48,107 bases of DNA from Actinomycetes bacterium (GCA_021806045.1 JAJZDI010000015.1:9443-57549), one strand, 5' to 3'; counted from the first letter of the stretch, positions 23,954-32,685 are shown. Translations and numbers: made by a program. The notes: a model not told the origin generated them from the sequence alone.

Positions 23954-24826
23954 ATGAAGTTCGGGATCGTCTTCGCCAACACCGGCCCCTGCAACGATCC
24001 GGTCCTGGCCGCCGAGTTCGCCCGCGCCGCGGAGGCGGCCGGGTTCGAGTCGCTGTGGACGGTGGAGCACGTGGTGGTGCCGGCCGGCTACCAGTCGTCC
24101 TATCCCTACGACCCGTCGGGGCGCATGCCGGGGAAGGACGACTCGCCCGTGCCCGACCCGCTCGTGTGGCTGGCCTACGTGGCCGCCGCCACCTCCACCA
24201 TCAAGCTCGGCACCGGGGTGCTCATCCTCCCCCAGCGCAACCCGGTGGTGCTGGCCAAGGAGCTGGCCACCCTCGATGTGCTCTCGGCCGGCCGTGCCCT
24301 CCTCGGCATCGGTGTCGGCTGGCTGGAGGAGGAGTTCGAGGCGGTGGGCGTGCCCTTCGCCGAGCGGGCGGCCCGGACCGACGAGGCGGTGGAGGCGTTG
24401 CGGGTCCTCTGGTCAGAGGAGCGTGCGACGTTCGCCGGCAGGTTCTCCAACTTCCGCGACTGCATCGTCCGGCCCCAGCCGGTGGGCGGGACCATCCCTG
24501 TCCACGTCGGCGGCCACAGCGAGGCGGCGGCACGGCGGGCCGGGCAGCTGGGCGACGGCTTCTTCCCCGCCATCGGGGACCACGACCGCCTCCGCCACCT
24601 CTTCGACGTGGTGCGCCGCACGGCTGAGGAGGCGGGGCGTGACCCGTCGGCCATCGAGCTGACCACCGGGGGGAAGGGGGCCATCGGCCCCGGTGCCCTC
24701 GACGAGGTCGCAGCCCTGGCGGCGATGGGGGTGGAGCGGGTGGTGCTTCCCGGCTTCCTCTTCTGGAAGGAGCCGGCCGAGGCGTTCGCCCGCTACGGCG
24801 AGGAGGTCATCGCCAAGGCCCCCTAG
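23954..24826 (+). CDS. LLM-class F420-dependent oxidoreductase
   Basis: 290 residues. Motifs: MKFGIVFANTGP, GFESLWTVEHVVVPAGYQSS, TIKLGTGVLILPQRNPVVLAKELATLDVLS, GRALLGIGVGWLEEEFEAVG and IPVHVGGHSEAAARRAG. It belongs to the same broad superfamily as the gene at 21910 but to a different subgroup. ATG 23954 was chosen because GGGAG stands eight bases upstream; GTG 23945 would add three residues. A DUF1330-like gene follows after 72 bases and may be co-transcribed. Confidence 0.9.
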   Translation: MKFGIVFANTGPCNDPVLAAEFARAAEAAGFESLWTVEHVVVPAGYQSSYPYDPSGRMPGKDDSPVPDPLVWLAYVAAATSTIKLGTGVLILPQRNPVVLAKELATLDVLSAGRALLGIGVGWLEEEFEAVGVPFAERAARTDEAVEALRVLWSEERATFAGRFSNFRDCIVRPQPVGGTIPVHVGGHSEAAARRAGQLGDGFFPAIGDHDRLRHLFDVVRRTAEEAGRDPSAIELTTGGKGAIGPGALDEVAALAAMGVERVVLPGFLFWKEPAEAFARYGEEVIAKAP

Positions 24827-24898
24827 GCACGCGGGCCCGGAGCACGGAAGACCGGGCGGAACGACAGCCGCCCGGCACGCACGATGAGGAGCACGACC

Positions 24899-25612
24899 AT
24901 GGCAGCACGACCCACCTATTCCTTCGGCGAGCCGGACTGGGACACCGTCACCCGCTGGCTCCACCTGGACGAGGTGGACGACGGGCCGGTCTGGATGCTG
25001 AACCTGATGCGCTACCGGCCGGTGGCCGTCTACGCGGACGGCCGCCAGACGACGATCACCGGGCGCGAGGCCGACGACCTGTACTCGCCCGTGGGCCCCC
25101 TCGAGGCCATCGGCGCCACCGTCCCCCTGCTGGCCGACGTCACCGTTCAGTCCGGCGCCGAGCCCCCCTGGGACCGGGTCGCCATCGCCCTCTACCCGAC
25201 CCGCCGGTCGTTCTTCGAGATGCAGCGGCGTGACGACTTCAAGGCCCAGTACGTCCACAAGGAGGCGGGCATGGAGACCACCATCGTCATGGGGTGCGTT
25301 CCGGCCACGCTGTCCACCCCCCCGCCCGACGCCGTCGCCGACCTGGTGCTCCGGGTCCGCCGCTTCGTCGAGGGCGAGCGCCCCGGTCCGGACCCGGCCG
25401 GTGTGTCGCCGGTGGTGCGCTTCGACGTGGACGGTGTCGTGCTGGGTGACGGGCGGACCTGGGACGAGGCCCGGTTCGACCGGGTGGCGCCAGGAGCCCT
25501 CGACGCCCTGAGCCAGGTGGACGGGGTCGCCGAGCAGTTCGTCCTCGTCATCGACCCGCTCATCGAGGACCTGGCCGGCTCGGTGGTGGCCCGGCGCGGC
25601 GCCGGGTACTGA
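24899..25612 (+). CDS. DUF1330-like protein
   Basis: 237 residues. The first half has the pattern VWMLNLMRYRPVAVYADGR, then YSPVGPLEAIGA and WDRVAIALYPTRRSFFEMQRRDDF, as in DUF1330/EthD-like ferredoxin-fold proteins that bind small molecules as dimers. The second half (about 150-237) is not recognised and may be a second, diverged copy (VVRFDVDGVVLGDGRTW, FVLVIDPLIEDLAG). ATG 24899 has GAGGA upstream. It follows an LLM oxidoreductase, so a role in the same catabolic step is possible but unproven. Confidence 0.75.
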   Translation: MAARPTYSFGEPDWDTVTRWLHLDEVDDGPVWMLNLMRYRPVAVYADGRQTTITGREADDLYSPVGPLEAIGATVPLLADVTVQSGAEPPWDRVAIALYPTRRSFFEMQRRDDFKAQYVHKEAGMETTIVMGCVPATLSTPPPDAVADLVLRVRRFVEGERPGPDPAGVSPVVRFDVDGVVLGDGRTWDEARFDRVAPGALDALSQVDGVAEQFVLVIDPLIEDLAGSVVARRGAGY

Positions 25613-25671
25613 CCGGAGGGATCACCCCCGGCCAGCCCGGGCCGCAGCACGGGTCGCAACCTATGGGTCAC

Positions 25672-25697
25672 GCGGACCACCGTGACCGGCGGTCCGC
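25672..25697. terminator. Hairpin between convergent genes
   Basis: GCGGACC (25672-25678) pairs with GGTCCGC (25691-25697), with further inner pairing CCG/CGG. It lies between the DUF1330-like gene and the peroxiredoxin gene, which converge. There is no T-run on either side, as is common in high-GC actinobacteria. Confidence 0.45.
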
Positions 25698-25702
25698 CGG
25701 GA

Positions 25703-26350
25703 TCACAGGGCCCGCAGCGCGGCGATCACGTCGGCCGGCTCGGCCCGCTTGGTGTAGTCGGGGTGGGCGAAGCGCCAGGCGACGGTGCCGTCGGGAGCGA
25801 GCACGTAGGTCGCCGGGACCGGCAGCCGGAAGCTGTCGTCGCCGTTGGAGGCGGGCAGGTCGATCCCGAAGCCGTCGTAGACGGCCCGGAGCGCCTCGGG
25901 GATGGTGAAGACCAGTCCGTACTGCTCGGACACCTCGTTGCCGACGTCGGAGAGGACGGTGAAGGCGAGCTCCAGGCGCTCCTTGGTTGACAGCGAATTG
26001 TCGGGGAGCTCCGGCGAGATGGCCACGAGGCTCCCGCCGGCCGCCTCGATCTCGGGCAGCGCCGCCTGGAGCGCCCGCAGCTCGAGGTTGCAGTAGGGGC
26101 ACCACCCGCCGCGGTAGAAGGCGAGGACGACCGGGCCGGCCGCGAGGAGGTCGGCCAACGCCACCTTGGTGCCGCCGACATCGGGGAGGGTGAACTCCGG
26201 AGCGCGGGCGCCGACGCCAAGCGCGCTGTCGACCAGGCCGGAGGCGGCCACTTCCTCGGTGGCGGCGTCCATGACGGCGAGGGTGTCGGCCGGGATCCGC
26301 TCCCGGGCCCCTGCATTCTGCTCGCTCAGCTGCTGTGCCAGTGACGGCAT
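25703..26350 (-). CDS. Peroxiredoxin-like AhpC/TSA family protein
   Basis: 215 residues. The thioredoxin-fold core starts near residue 45 (APEFTLPDVGGTKVALADLL). The active site is FYRGGWCPYC with C84 and C87, as in the redoxin group that carries a thioredoxin-like CxxC rather than a single peroxidatic Cys. An N-terminal helical extension of about 40 residues precedes it. AAGGAG lies seven bases before ATG 26350. It is divergent from a TetR gene and shares two operators with it, so it is probably repressed by that regulator. Confidence 0.88.
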   Translation of the reverse strand: MPSLAQQLSEQNAGARERIPADTLAVMDAATEEVAASGLVDSALGVGARAPEFTLPDVGGTKVALADLLAAGPVVLAFYRGGWCPYCNLELRALQAALPEIEAAGGSLVAISPELPDNSLSTKERLELAFTVLSDVGNEVSEQYGLVFTIPEALRAVYDGFGIDLPASNGDDSFRLPVPATYVLAPDGTVAWRFAHPDYTKRAEPADVIAALRAL

Positions 26351-26387
26351 CGTGTGCTCCTTCGGTCGGGGCCGGCTGGCCACGTAT

Positions 26388-26434
26388 CAGACAGACCGGT
26401 CTGGTCGTCTGGTCCACTATACAGACCTGTCTGG
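26388..26434. promoter_or_regulatory. Two copies of a CAGAC-GTCTG operator between peroxiredoxin and tetR
   Basis: Site 1 has the perfect 12-bp palindrome CAGACCGGTCTG (26392-26403), inside a further CAGAC...GTCTG pair. Site 2 is CAGACCTGTCTG (26422-26433), five-base arms around CT. Centres are 30 bases apart, about three helical turns, so dimers would sit on the same face. The sites fall on the divergent promoters and close to the TetR GTG start. Confidence 0.8.
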
Positions 26435-26446
26435 TAACGTGGTGCA

Positions 26447-27079
26447 GTGGCCCGCGTGACCGATCCTCCCGCAACCGAGCCTCCAGCCACGGGGCGGGCC
26501 GGTCCCCGCACCGGCGCACGCCAGCGCCTGCTGGAGGTTGCCGCGCGCCTGTTCTATGCGGAGGGCATCCACGCGGTGGGCATCGACCGCATCATCGCCG
26601 AGGCCGGGGTGGCCAAGGCCACCCTCTACGCCCACTTCTCCGGCAAGGAGGAGCTGGTGGCCGCCTACCTGAGCGAGCGCAGCGACCGGTGGGCATCTGA
26701 CGTCGCGGCACGGGTGGAACCGCTCCCGCCCGGGTCGCCCGAGCGGGTGCTCGCCCCCTTCGACCTGTTGGCGGAACGGGTGGCGACGCCCGGCTACCGG
26801 GGCTGCCCCTTCATCAACGCCGCGGCTGAGTTCCCCGCCCCCGGTCTGGTGGCTGATCGCATCACCGACCACCGGGAACGTGTGCGCGGCGCCTTCGAGG
26901 CGCTGGCCGCCGAGGCCGGCGCCGCTGGTCGGGACGTCGGCACCGATCTCGTCGTGCTCTACGACGGCGCCATGACCGCCGCGCACCTCGACGCCGACCC
27001 GTCGGCCGTCACCGGCGCACGCGCCCTGGCCGCGTCGGTGGTCTCGGGCGCGCACGTTCCGGCCGGTACTGCAGGCTGA
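26447..27079 (+). CDS. TetR-family repressor
   Basis: 210 residues. The N-terminal helix-turn-helix is LLEVAARLFYAEGIHAVGIDRIIAEAGVAKATLYAHFSGKEELVAAYL (residues about 28-75); the rest is the all-helical ligand domain, with GCPFINAAAEF, which is typical of the subgroup found next to redox enzymes. The GTG at 26447 lies only 14 bases from operator 2, so the mRNA may be leaderless; GTG 26456 is an alternative. It is likely autoregulated together with the divergent peroxiredoxin gene. Confidence 0.9.
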   Translation: MARVTDPPATEPPATGRAGPRTGARQRLLEVAARLFYAEGIHAVGIDRIIAEAGVAKATLYAHFSGKEELVAAYLSERSDRWASDVAARVEPLPPGSPERVLAPFDLLAERVATPGYRGCPFINAAAEFPAPGLVADRITDHRERVRGAFEALAAEAGAAGRDVGTDLVVLYDGAMTAAHLDADPSAVTGARALAASVVSGAHVPAGTAG

Positions 27080-27195
27080 ACGATCGGGCCGGCTGGCGCC
27101 GGCCGCCGTACCCGGCCCCGCGGGCGAGACCTTCGACCCTGCCGCCGCCGGGTCCGACCTGGCAGCGTGGGAGGGGACGACGCGAGGAGCCCGCA

Positions 27196-29949
27196 GTGTC
27201 CCGTTCCCCAGGCCAGCTGACGCACGCAGCGGGTCCGCATACACCGGCCGGTACGGGGCCCAACGCGCACCACGGGCTGTCGGCCCACGAGGTCGTGCTC
27301 CTGCTCGACACCGACCGGTCCCGTGGCCTCGACGAGAGCGAGGCCCGGCGGCGCCTGGAACGCTACGGGCACAACACGCTCCCCGCTCCGCCCGGCGCCG
27401 GGATCATCCGCCGGCTTGCCGGCCAGTTCCACAACCCGTTGATCTACGTCCTGCTGGCCGCCGGCGGGGTGGCCGCCGCCCTTGGGGAGCACGTGGACGC
27501 AGCGGTGATCTTCGGCGTGGTCGTCCTCAACGCCGCGGTCGGCTTCGCCCAGGAGTCCAAGGCCACCGCCGCCCTCGAGGCCCTGCGCTCGCTCGTCCGC
27601 ACCTCGGTACGCGTCGTACGGGGGGGTTCGGTCCACATCCTCCCCTCCGAGGAGCTGGTCCCGGGCGACCTGGTACTGGTGGCAGCCGGCGACAAGGTCG
27701 CGGCCGACCTGCGGCTCGTCGAGGAGACCGAGCTGGAGGCGGACGAGTCGGCCCTGACGGGGGAGTCGGAGCCGGTGGCGAAGGACGAGGTCGTGCTACC
27801 CGAGGCCACGCCGGTGGCCGACCGGCGCAACATGCTCTACTCCGGCACGCTCGTCACCGCCGGTACCGGGAGCGGGGTTGCCGTGGCCACCGGTGCGGAG
27901 ACGGAGCTGGGCGAGATCCACCGCCTGGTGGGGACGGCCGACACCCTGGCCACCCCGCTGACCCGCAAGCTCGAGCGGTTCTCCAAGGTGCTGACGGTGG
28001 CGATCCTCGCGCTGGCCGGCGTGGCGTTCGCCGTCGGCGTGGCCCGGGGCGAGCGCCCGACCGAGATGTTCACGGCCGCCGTGGCACTCGCCGTGGGGGC
28101 CATCCCCGAGGGCCTGCCGGCGGCGGTCACCGTGACCCTCTCGATCGGCGTGGCACGCCTGGCCCGGCGCCGGGCCGTCGTGCGCCACCTGCCGGCGGTC
28201 GAGACGTTGGGGAGCACCACCGTGGTGTGCACGGACAAGACCGGCACCCTCACCACCAACCAGATGACGGTCCGGTCGATCTGGACGCGCTATGGCAGCT
28301 ACGAGGTCCGTGACGCCGGTGGCGGTGGGGAGCGGGCTCTCGTGGATGCCGGTGGACGGCCGGTGGACCCGGCGTCCGACGCGGACCTGCGCTGGTGCCT
28401 GGTCGCCGGGGCCCGGTGCAACGACGCTGTCGTGGCCGCCGGTGGCGACGGGCCGAGGATGGAGGGAGACCCGACCGAGGTGGCGTTGGTCGAGGTGGCC
28501 TCGGCCGCCGGGCTCGACCTGGACGAGCTCGAGGCCCACCTGCCACGGATCGGCGTCGTGCCGTTCAGCTCGGAGAGCCGGTTCATGGCGACCGTCCACC
28601 AGGACCCGGCCGCGCCGGCCACGATCGTCCTGGTCAAGGGGGCGGTGGAGCGCATCCTCGAGCTGGCCCGGACCGACGACAGGGCGGCGGTCACCGCCGC
28701 CGCCGAGGCCATGGCCCGACGTGGCCTGCGCGTCCTGGCCTTCGCCGCCGGCCGCGTCCCGGAGCCCGAGCTGCGCCCGGGCGACCTGGCGGGCGACGTG
28801 GCGGGCGACGTGGCGGACATGGTGGCGGGCGCCGATCTGACCGTGGTCGGCCTCCAGGGGATGGCCGATCCGCCGCGTCCCGACGCTGCCGGCGCGGTGG
28901 CTGCGTGCCGGAGCGCGGGGGTGGCCGTGAAGATGATCACGGGTGACCACGCGGCGACGGCCGGGGCGATCGCCGCAGAGCTCGGCCTCGTGCACCCCAG
29001 CGACGGGCATCGGGTCGTCACCGGGGCCGAGCTGGCCGCCCTCCCTGCCGGCGCCCTGGCCGACGTGGTCGAGCACGCCGACGTCTTCGCCCGGGTGTCG
29101 CCCGAGCAGAAGCTCCGTCTCGTCCAGGCCCTCCAGTCCCGGGGGGACGTGGTGGCCATGACGGGAGACGGGGTGAACGACGCGCCCGCGCTCCACCAGG
29201 CCGACATCGGCATCGCCATGGGGCGGGCCGGTACCGAGGTGGCCAAGGACGCAGCTGACATGGTCCTGACCGACGACTCCTTCGCCACCATCGAGGCGGC
29301 GGTGGAGGAGGGCCGCGGCATCTTCGACAACCTGCTGAAGTTCATCGTCTGGACGCTGCCCACCAACCTGGCCGAAGGGCTGGTCATCCTCCTCGCCATC
29401 GCCCTCGGGGCCGTGCTTCCCATCCTCCCGGGCCAGATCCTGTGGATCAACATGACGACAGCCGTGGCCCTCGGCCTCACCCTGGCCTTCGAGCCCAAGG
29501 AGGAGGGGACCATGGACCGCCCGCCCCGCGACCCGTCGCGCCCCCTCCTCACCGTCGACCTCGCCGTCCGCACCCTCATCGTGGCGGGACTGCTGGTCGC
29601 CGGGGTGTGGTGGCTCTTCGAATGGGAGCGCTCGAACGGTGCCGGCCTCGACGCGGCCCGGACGTCGGCCCTCAACGTGATGGTCGTGGTCGAGGCCTTC
29701 TACCTGTTCAGCTGCCGGTCGCTGCGTCGCCCGGCCTGGCGGGTGGGCCCCCTCTCCAACCGGTGGCTGTTGGTCGGCCTCGGCGCCCAGGGCGCGGCCC
29801 AGGCGGCCATCACCTACCTGCCCGCCCTGAACGGGGTCTTCGGCACGGTGCCGATCAGCGGCGCGGCGTGGCTGCGCATCTTCGCCGTGGCGGCCGTGGT
29901 GGCCGTGGTGGTCGCCATCGACAAGGGGGTGCGGCGCCAGCGCTACTGA
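27196..29949 (+). CDS. P2-type cation-transporting ATPase
   Basis: 917 residues, ten-helix P-type ATPase. A-domain LTGESEPV; phosphorylated aspartate D347 in CTDKTGTLT; M4 motif AIPEGLPAAV; TGDGVNDAPAL hinge. In the region matching SERCA M5/M6, N and E of PTNLAEG are kept and N and T of LWINMTTAV are kept, but the aspartate that ligates calcium (D800 in SERCA) is Ala here. Transport of classical Ca2+ stoichiometry is therefore doubtful; the ion is not known. A tandem GDVA repeat (GDLAGDVAGDVADMVAG) lies in the nucleotide-domain part. The GTG start has GAGGAG upstream. The CsoR gene nearby is not evidence for copper, because this is not a P1B ATPase (no CPx motif). Confidence 0.92.
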   Translation: MSRSPGQLTHAAGPHTPAGTGPNAHHGLSAHEVVLLLDTDRSRGLDESEARRRLERYGHNTLPAPPGAGIIRRLAGQFHNPLIYVLLAAGGVAAALGEHVDAAVIFGVVVLNAAVGFAQESKATAALEALRSLVRTSVRVVRGGSVHILPSEELVPGDLVLVAAGDKVAADLRLVEETELEADESALTGESEPVAKDEVVLPEATPVADRRNMLYSGTLVTAGTGSGVAVATGAETELGEIHRLVGTADTLATPLTRKLERFSKVLTVAILALAGVAFAVGVARGERPTEMFTAAVALAVGAIPEGLPAAVTVTLSIGVARLARRRAVVRHLPAVETLGSTTVVCTDKTGTLTTNQMTVRSIWTRYGSYEVRDAGGGGERALVDAGGRPVDPASDADLRWCLVAGARCNDAVVAAGGDGPRMEGDPTEVALVEVASAAGLDLDELEAHLPRIGVVPFSSESRFMATVHQDPAAPATIVLVKGAVERILELARTDDRAAVTAAAEAMARRGLRVLAFAAGRVPEPELRPGDLAGDVAGDVADMVAGADLTVVGLQGMADPPRPDAAGAVAACRSAGVAVKMITGDHAATAGAIAAELGLVHPSDGHRVVTGAELAALPAGALADVVEHADVFARVSPEQKLRLVQALQSRGDVVAMTGDGVNDAPALHQADIGIAMGRAGTEVAKDAADMVLTDDSFATIEAAVEEGRGIFDNLLKFIVWTLPTNLAEGLVILLAIALGAVLPILPGQILWINMTTAVALGLTLAFEPKEEGTMDRPPRDPSRPLLTVDLAVRTLIVAGLLVAGVWWLFEWERSNGAGLDAARTSALNVMVVVEAFYLFSCRSLRRPAWRVGPLSNRWLLVGLGAQGAAQAAITYLPALNGVFGTVPISGAAWLRIFAVAAVVAVVVAIDKGVRRQRY

Positions 29950-30025
29950 CACCCGGCGCCCGGTCCGATCGTCAGGAGGTGGCGAGCGACTGGCGCCATC
30001 ACCCCGGTGCCGCCACACTCGACAC

Positions 30026-30721
30026 ATGACTGCACGCAGCGCTCTCGTCACCGGCGGCACCACCGGGCTCGGTCTGGCCATCGCCCACCGTCTGGCCGGG
30101 ATGGGGCTCGGCATCACCATCACTGGTCGTGACCCGTCGAAGCTGGCGGCCGCCGTTGCCGAGCTCGAGGGGGCAGGGGCGTCGGTCCTGGGCGCGGTGG
30201 CCGACGCCGCCGACTGGGATGACACGGAGGGGGCCGTCGCCGCCCACGTGGAGCGGCACGGCGGCCTCGACGTGGCCGTCGCCAACGCCGGGTTCACCAC
30301 CGCTGGCGATCTGGTCGACGGTGACCCCGGAGCGTGGCGGTCGATGGTCCTCACCAACGTGCTGGGTCCCGCGCTGCTCATCAAGGCGGCCGTGCCCCGC
30401 CTGCCGGCGCCGGGCGGTCAGATCGTCCTGGTGGGCAGCGTCGCCGGACGGGTGATCCGGCCCGGCAGCCTGTACTCGGTCACCAAGCACGCCGTCGCCT
30501 CGCTGGGCGAGAACGCCCGGCTGCAGCTCACGGCATCGGGCATCCGGGTGGCGACGGTCGAGCCGGGCGTGGTCGACACGCCCTTCTGGGACGAGACCGG
30601 CATGCCCCCCGTCTCGCTCCACACCGGCGTGATCGCCGATGCGGTGGCGTGGATCGTCGACCAACCGGCCGGGGTCGAGGTGGGCGAGATCGTGGTCCGT
30701 CCCACCGGCCAGCTGATCTGA
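30026..30721 (+). CDS. Short-chain dehydrogenase/reductase
   Basis: 231 residues. TGGTTGLG cofactor loop, NAGF, Ser in VGSVAGR, and an intact YSVTK. VEPGVVDTPF follows, as in classical SDRs. The ATG lies close to a likely transcription start (ACACTCGACACATG) with no Shine-Dalgarno, so it may be leaderless. Substrate unknown. Confidence 0.92.
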   Translation: MTARSALVTGGTTGLGLAIAHRLAGMGLGITITGRDPSKLAAAVAELEGAGASVLGAVADAADWDDTEGAVAAHVERHGGLDVAVANAGFTTAGDLVDGDPGAWRSMVLTNVLGPALLIKAAVPRLPAPGGQIVLVGSVAGRVIRPGSLYSVTKHAVASLGENARLQLTASGIRVATVEPGVVDTPFWDETGMPPVSLHTGVIADAVAWIVDQPAGVEVGEIVVRPTGQLI

Positions 30722-30724
30722 CGG

Positions 30725-30745
30725 GCCGGCTCGGGCCGGCGGCTG
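30725..30745. terminator. Hairpin after the SDR gene
   Basis: GCCGGC (30725-30730), loop TCGG, GCCGGC (30735-30740), directly after the SDR stop and before the convergent CsoR stop; likely acts on both. Confidence 0.45.
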
Positions 30746-30756
30746 CGGTTCCTTCC

Positions 30757-31044
30757 CTAGGACCGCACCAGCCGGGCGATGGCCTCCGACGCCTCGGCCA
30801 GCTTGGCGTCCTTCTCCGGGCCGCCCGCGGCCACCGCGTGGGCGACACAGTGGGACAGGTGGTCGTCGAGGAGCAGGAGGGCCACGCTCTGGAGGGCACG
30901 CGTGGCCGCTGAGATCTGCTCGAGCACGTCGATGCAGTAGCGCTCGTCCTCGACCATCCCGGCGATGCCGCGCACCTGGCCCTCGACCCGGCGTAGCCGC
31001 TTGAGCACGGCGTCCTTCTCGTCGGAGTAACCCGGAGCGTCCAT
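30757..31044 (-). CDS. csoR: CsoR-family metal-sensing repressor
   Basis: 95 residues, all-helical DUF156 fold (LKRLRRVEGQVRGIAGMVEDERYCIDVLEQISA). The Cu(I) ligand set is present with correct spacing: C37, H62 and C66 (Mycobacterium CsoR C36-H61-C65), which argues for copper rather than the formaldehyde or nickel branches. ATG 31044 is seven bases after GGGAGGT. The usual partner, a CPx-type copper ATPase, is not next to it in this window. Confidence 0.9.
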   Translation of the reverse strand: MDAPGYSDEKDAVLKRLRRVEGQVRGIAGMVEDERYCIDVLEQISAATRALQSVALLLLDDHLSHCVAHAVAAGGPEKDAKLAEASEAIARLVRS

Positions 31045-31117
31045 GTGCGTCACCTCCCGGTCGCAACTCTAGGGACCTGGGAAGCGTGCGCGGTGCGGTG
31101 GCGCTGTACCCGTCATG

Positions 31118-31204
31118 GTGGTGCGCCTGCGCCTGCGCCTGCGACTGCGCCTGCGCCTGCGACTGCGCCCGGCGGACCCGCGGGCCCGCGGGCCCGCGGG
31201 CCCC
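31118..31204. repeat. Hexanucleotide repeat plus CCCGCGGG tandem
   Basis: About seven imperfect copies of GCGCCT/GCGACT (31123-31168), followed by three CCCGCGGG-like palindromic units (31177-31204). It lies between the SHOCT gene end and the CsoR promoter. The second part can fold tightly and may terminate the SHOCT transcript; the first part is a probable slippage tract. Confidence 0.75.
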
Positions 31205-31232
31205 GGTGCCGTCGTGGCCGGGTGGTACCGCG

Positions 31233-31499
31233 CTACGTCTTCTTCTCCAGCAGCGCCATGCGGCGCTGGAACTCCTCCTCGTCGAGCTCGCCCCGTGCGA
31301 ACCGCTGGCGCAGCACCTGGACGGCCTCGTCGCCGGGCGGCGAACCACCGGGTGCTGTGCCGGCCGGGCGCCCGAAGTGCCGGACCAGCATCACGATGGC
31401 GAACACGACGAGCGACCAGAACACGATCATCGCCACCACCGCGACGATCCACGTCCCGGGACCCCAGCCCTGTTCGTGCCAACCCCAGCCGTAGGCCAT
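31233..31499 (-). CDS. Small SHOCT-domain membrane protein
   Basis: 88 residues. A Gly/Trp-rich start (MAYGWGWHEQGWGPG), one membrane helix (TWIVAVVAMIVFWSLVVFAIVMLV), a Pro/Gly linker and a C-terminal SHOCT motif (EAVQVLRQRFARGELDEEEFQRRMALL). SHOCT is a short oligomerisation helix pair. AAGGAGG lies upstream of the ATG. Such proteins are often found near metal-response genes, consistent with the CsoR neighbour; no function is assigned. Confidence 0.88.
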   Translation of the reverse strand: MAYGWGWHEQGWGPGTWIVAVVAMIVFWSLVVFAIVMLVRHFGRPAGTAPGGSPPGDEAVQVLRQRFARGELDEEEFQRRMALLEKKT

Positions 31500-31601
31500 G
31501 GGAACCTCCTTGGTCGTCGGTTCCATGTTCCGGCCGCCCATCGGGGTGCGCCTAGGGGCGAAGGTCACGGACGCCGACCGGGGTCCGTCCCGGCGGGATG
31601 G

Positions 31602-32666
31602 TCAGAACCCGAGCACGTCCCGCAGGTTGCGGGCGGTGGCGGCACGACCGAGCAGCGGCAGCCCGAGGGCATCCTCCGTCGCGTGCAGGAGCGAGTAGTG
31701 GTCGACGGGCGAGGCGGCCACCGTGCCGGGGTGGATGGCCGGGGCGACGACCACGTTCGCCAGGGGGGTGGGCTCGTCGAAGACGACGACGACGAACGTG
31801 GTCCCCGACCGGTAGGCGGGGCTGTCGAGGATGCGGGGGACCCACGTGGCCAGCCACCGGTCGCCGGCCGCCACCGGGCAGCTGTGCATGTCGTCGCAGA
31901 TGTTGGGGGTGATGGACGTGAAGGTCGGTAGCGACCCGGAGGCGAGCGCGGCGTCGAGCGCGCCGAGTTGCAGGTCGTCGGCCCGGCACGCGGCCCGGTC
32001 CCCGGGGCCGTCGAAGTAGACGGCCGGGTTGTGCTTGGCCGCGTAGGTGCCGGACGACACCAGGTCGCAGGGCGACGGCATCGACTCGACGAAGCTGCGC
32101 TCGGTGCCTCCGGCCGCGCGTACCTGGCGGAAGAGGTTGTCGGCGGCGAAGCTGTGGGCGCCCGGGTCGGCGTCGTCGGTCACCCCCAGCGTCGATCCGG
32201 CCGTCGCTCCCAGGTAGTTGGGCAACGACGGCGAGCCCACCGACGACCATGCGGTGTCGGTGCCGCACCGGTGGGCGAGACCGGTCAGGTAGGGGGCACC
32301 GGCGTTGCCGATCACGCTCGACCACTGGTGGTTCTCCATCCAGATCCACACGACGTGCCGGTAGCGGGCGGGTGGTGCCGTCGCCGTGCCACACGGCACT
32401 GCCGCGGAGGGGGTGGCGGTGGGCGCCGGTGAGGTCGGCGCGGGGGAAGCAGTGGTCGGCGCGGTGGGCGCCGTCGCGTGGGTGGTGGCCGGGGGCAGCG
32501 CCGAGCGTCCGTTCCCGCAGGCGGCGAGGAGCGCGGCGACGGAGGCGAGTGCCACCAGGCGGGACAGCGGGGCACCCGGCCATGCCCGGCGTCGCGACCG
32601 GGACGGTCCGGGGGCTCGCCGCCGGCGGCGGGGGAGGTGGGCCGGTGCCACCGCACCGTTGTACAC
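31602..32666 (-). CDS. Phosphoesterase-family (phospholipase C/acid phosphatase-like) lipoprotein
   Basis: 354 residues from GTG 32666 (GTG 32651 also possible). A basic stretch and hydrophobic segment end in a lipobox LLAAC, followed by a Thr/Pro/Ala-rich spacer, so the enzyme should be exported and lipid-anchored. The catalytic domain has the family's metal and active-site features: HVVWIWMENHQWSSV near its start, SPSLPNYLGATAGST with a conserved Ser/Asn region, FVVVVFDEP, and a late DHYSLLHATEDALGLPLLG. Substrate probably a phosphate ester. The frame stays open upstream to 32894, but that part is Arg/Pro-rich shadow sequence. Confidence 0.85.
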   Translation of the reverse strand: MYNGAVAPAHLPRRRRRAPGPSRSRRRAWPGAPLSRLVALASVAALLAACGNGRSALPPATTHATAPTAPTTASPAPTSPAPTATPSAAVPCGTATAPPARYRHVVWIWMENHQWSSVIGNAGAPYLTGLAHRCGTDTAWSSVGSPSLPNYLGATAGSTLGVTDDADPGAHSFAADNLFRQVRAAGGTERSFVESMPSPCDLVSSGTYAAKHNPAVYFDGPGDRAACRADDLQLGALDAALASGSLPTFTSITPNICDDMHSCPVAAGDRWLATWVPRILDSPAYRSGTTFVVVVFDEPTPLANVVVAPAIHPGTVAASPVDHYSLLHATEDALGLPLLGRAATARNLRDVLGF

Positions 32667-32685
32667 GAGCGCCCGGTGGACGTGT

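Noticed and set aside
27796-30384. Long minus-strand frame opposite the P-type ATPase
   Set aside because: No family motif, His/Gly/Arg-rich composition, and exactly antisense to conserved ATPase motifs.
27196-31044. Copper-export locus made of the P-type ATPase and CsoR
   Set aside because: The ATPase is of the P2 type without CPx or metal-binding domains, and an SDR gene and a terminator hairpin separate the two.
31118-31204. CRISPR-like or antifreeze-like repeat array
   Set aside because: Units are only six to eight bases with no spacers; it is a simple-sequence tract.
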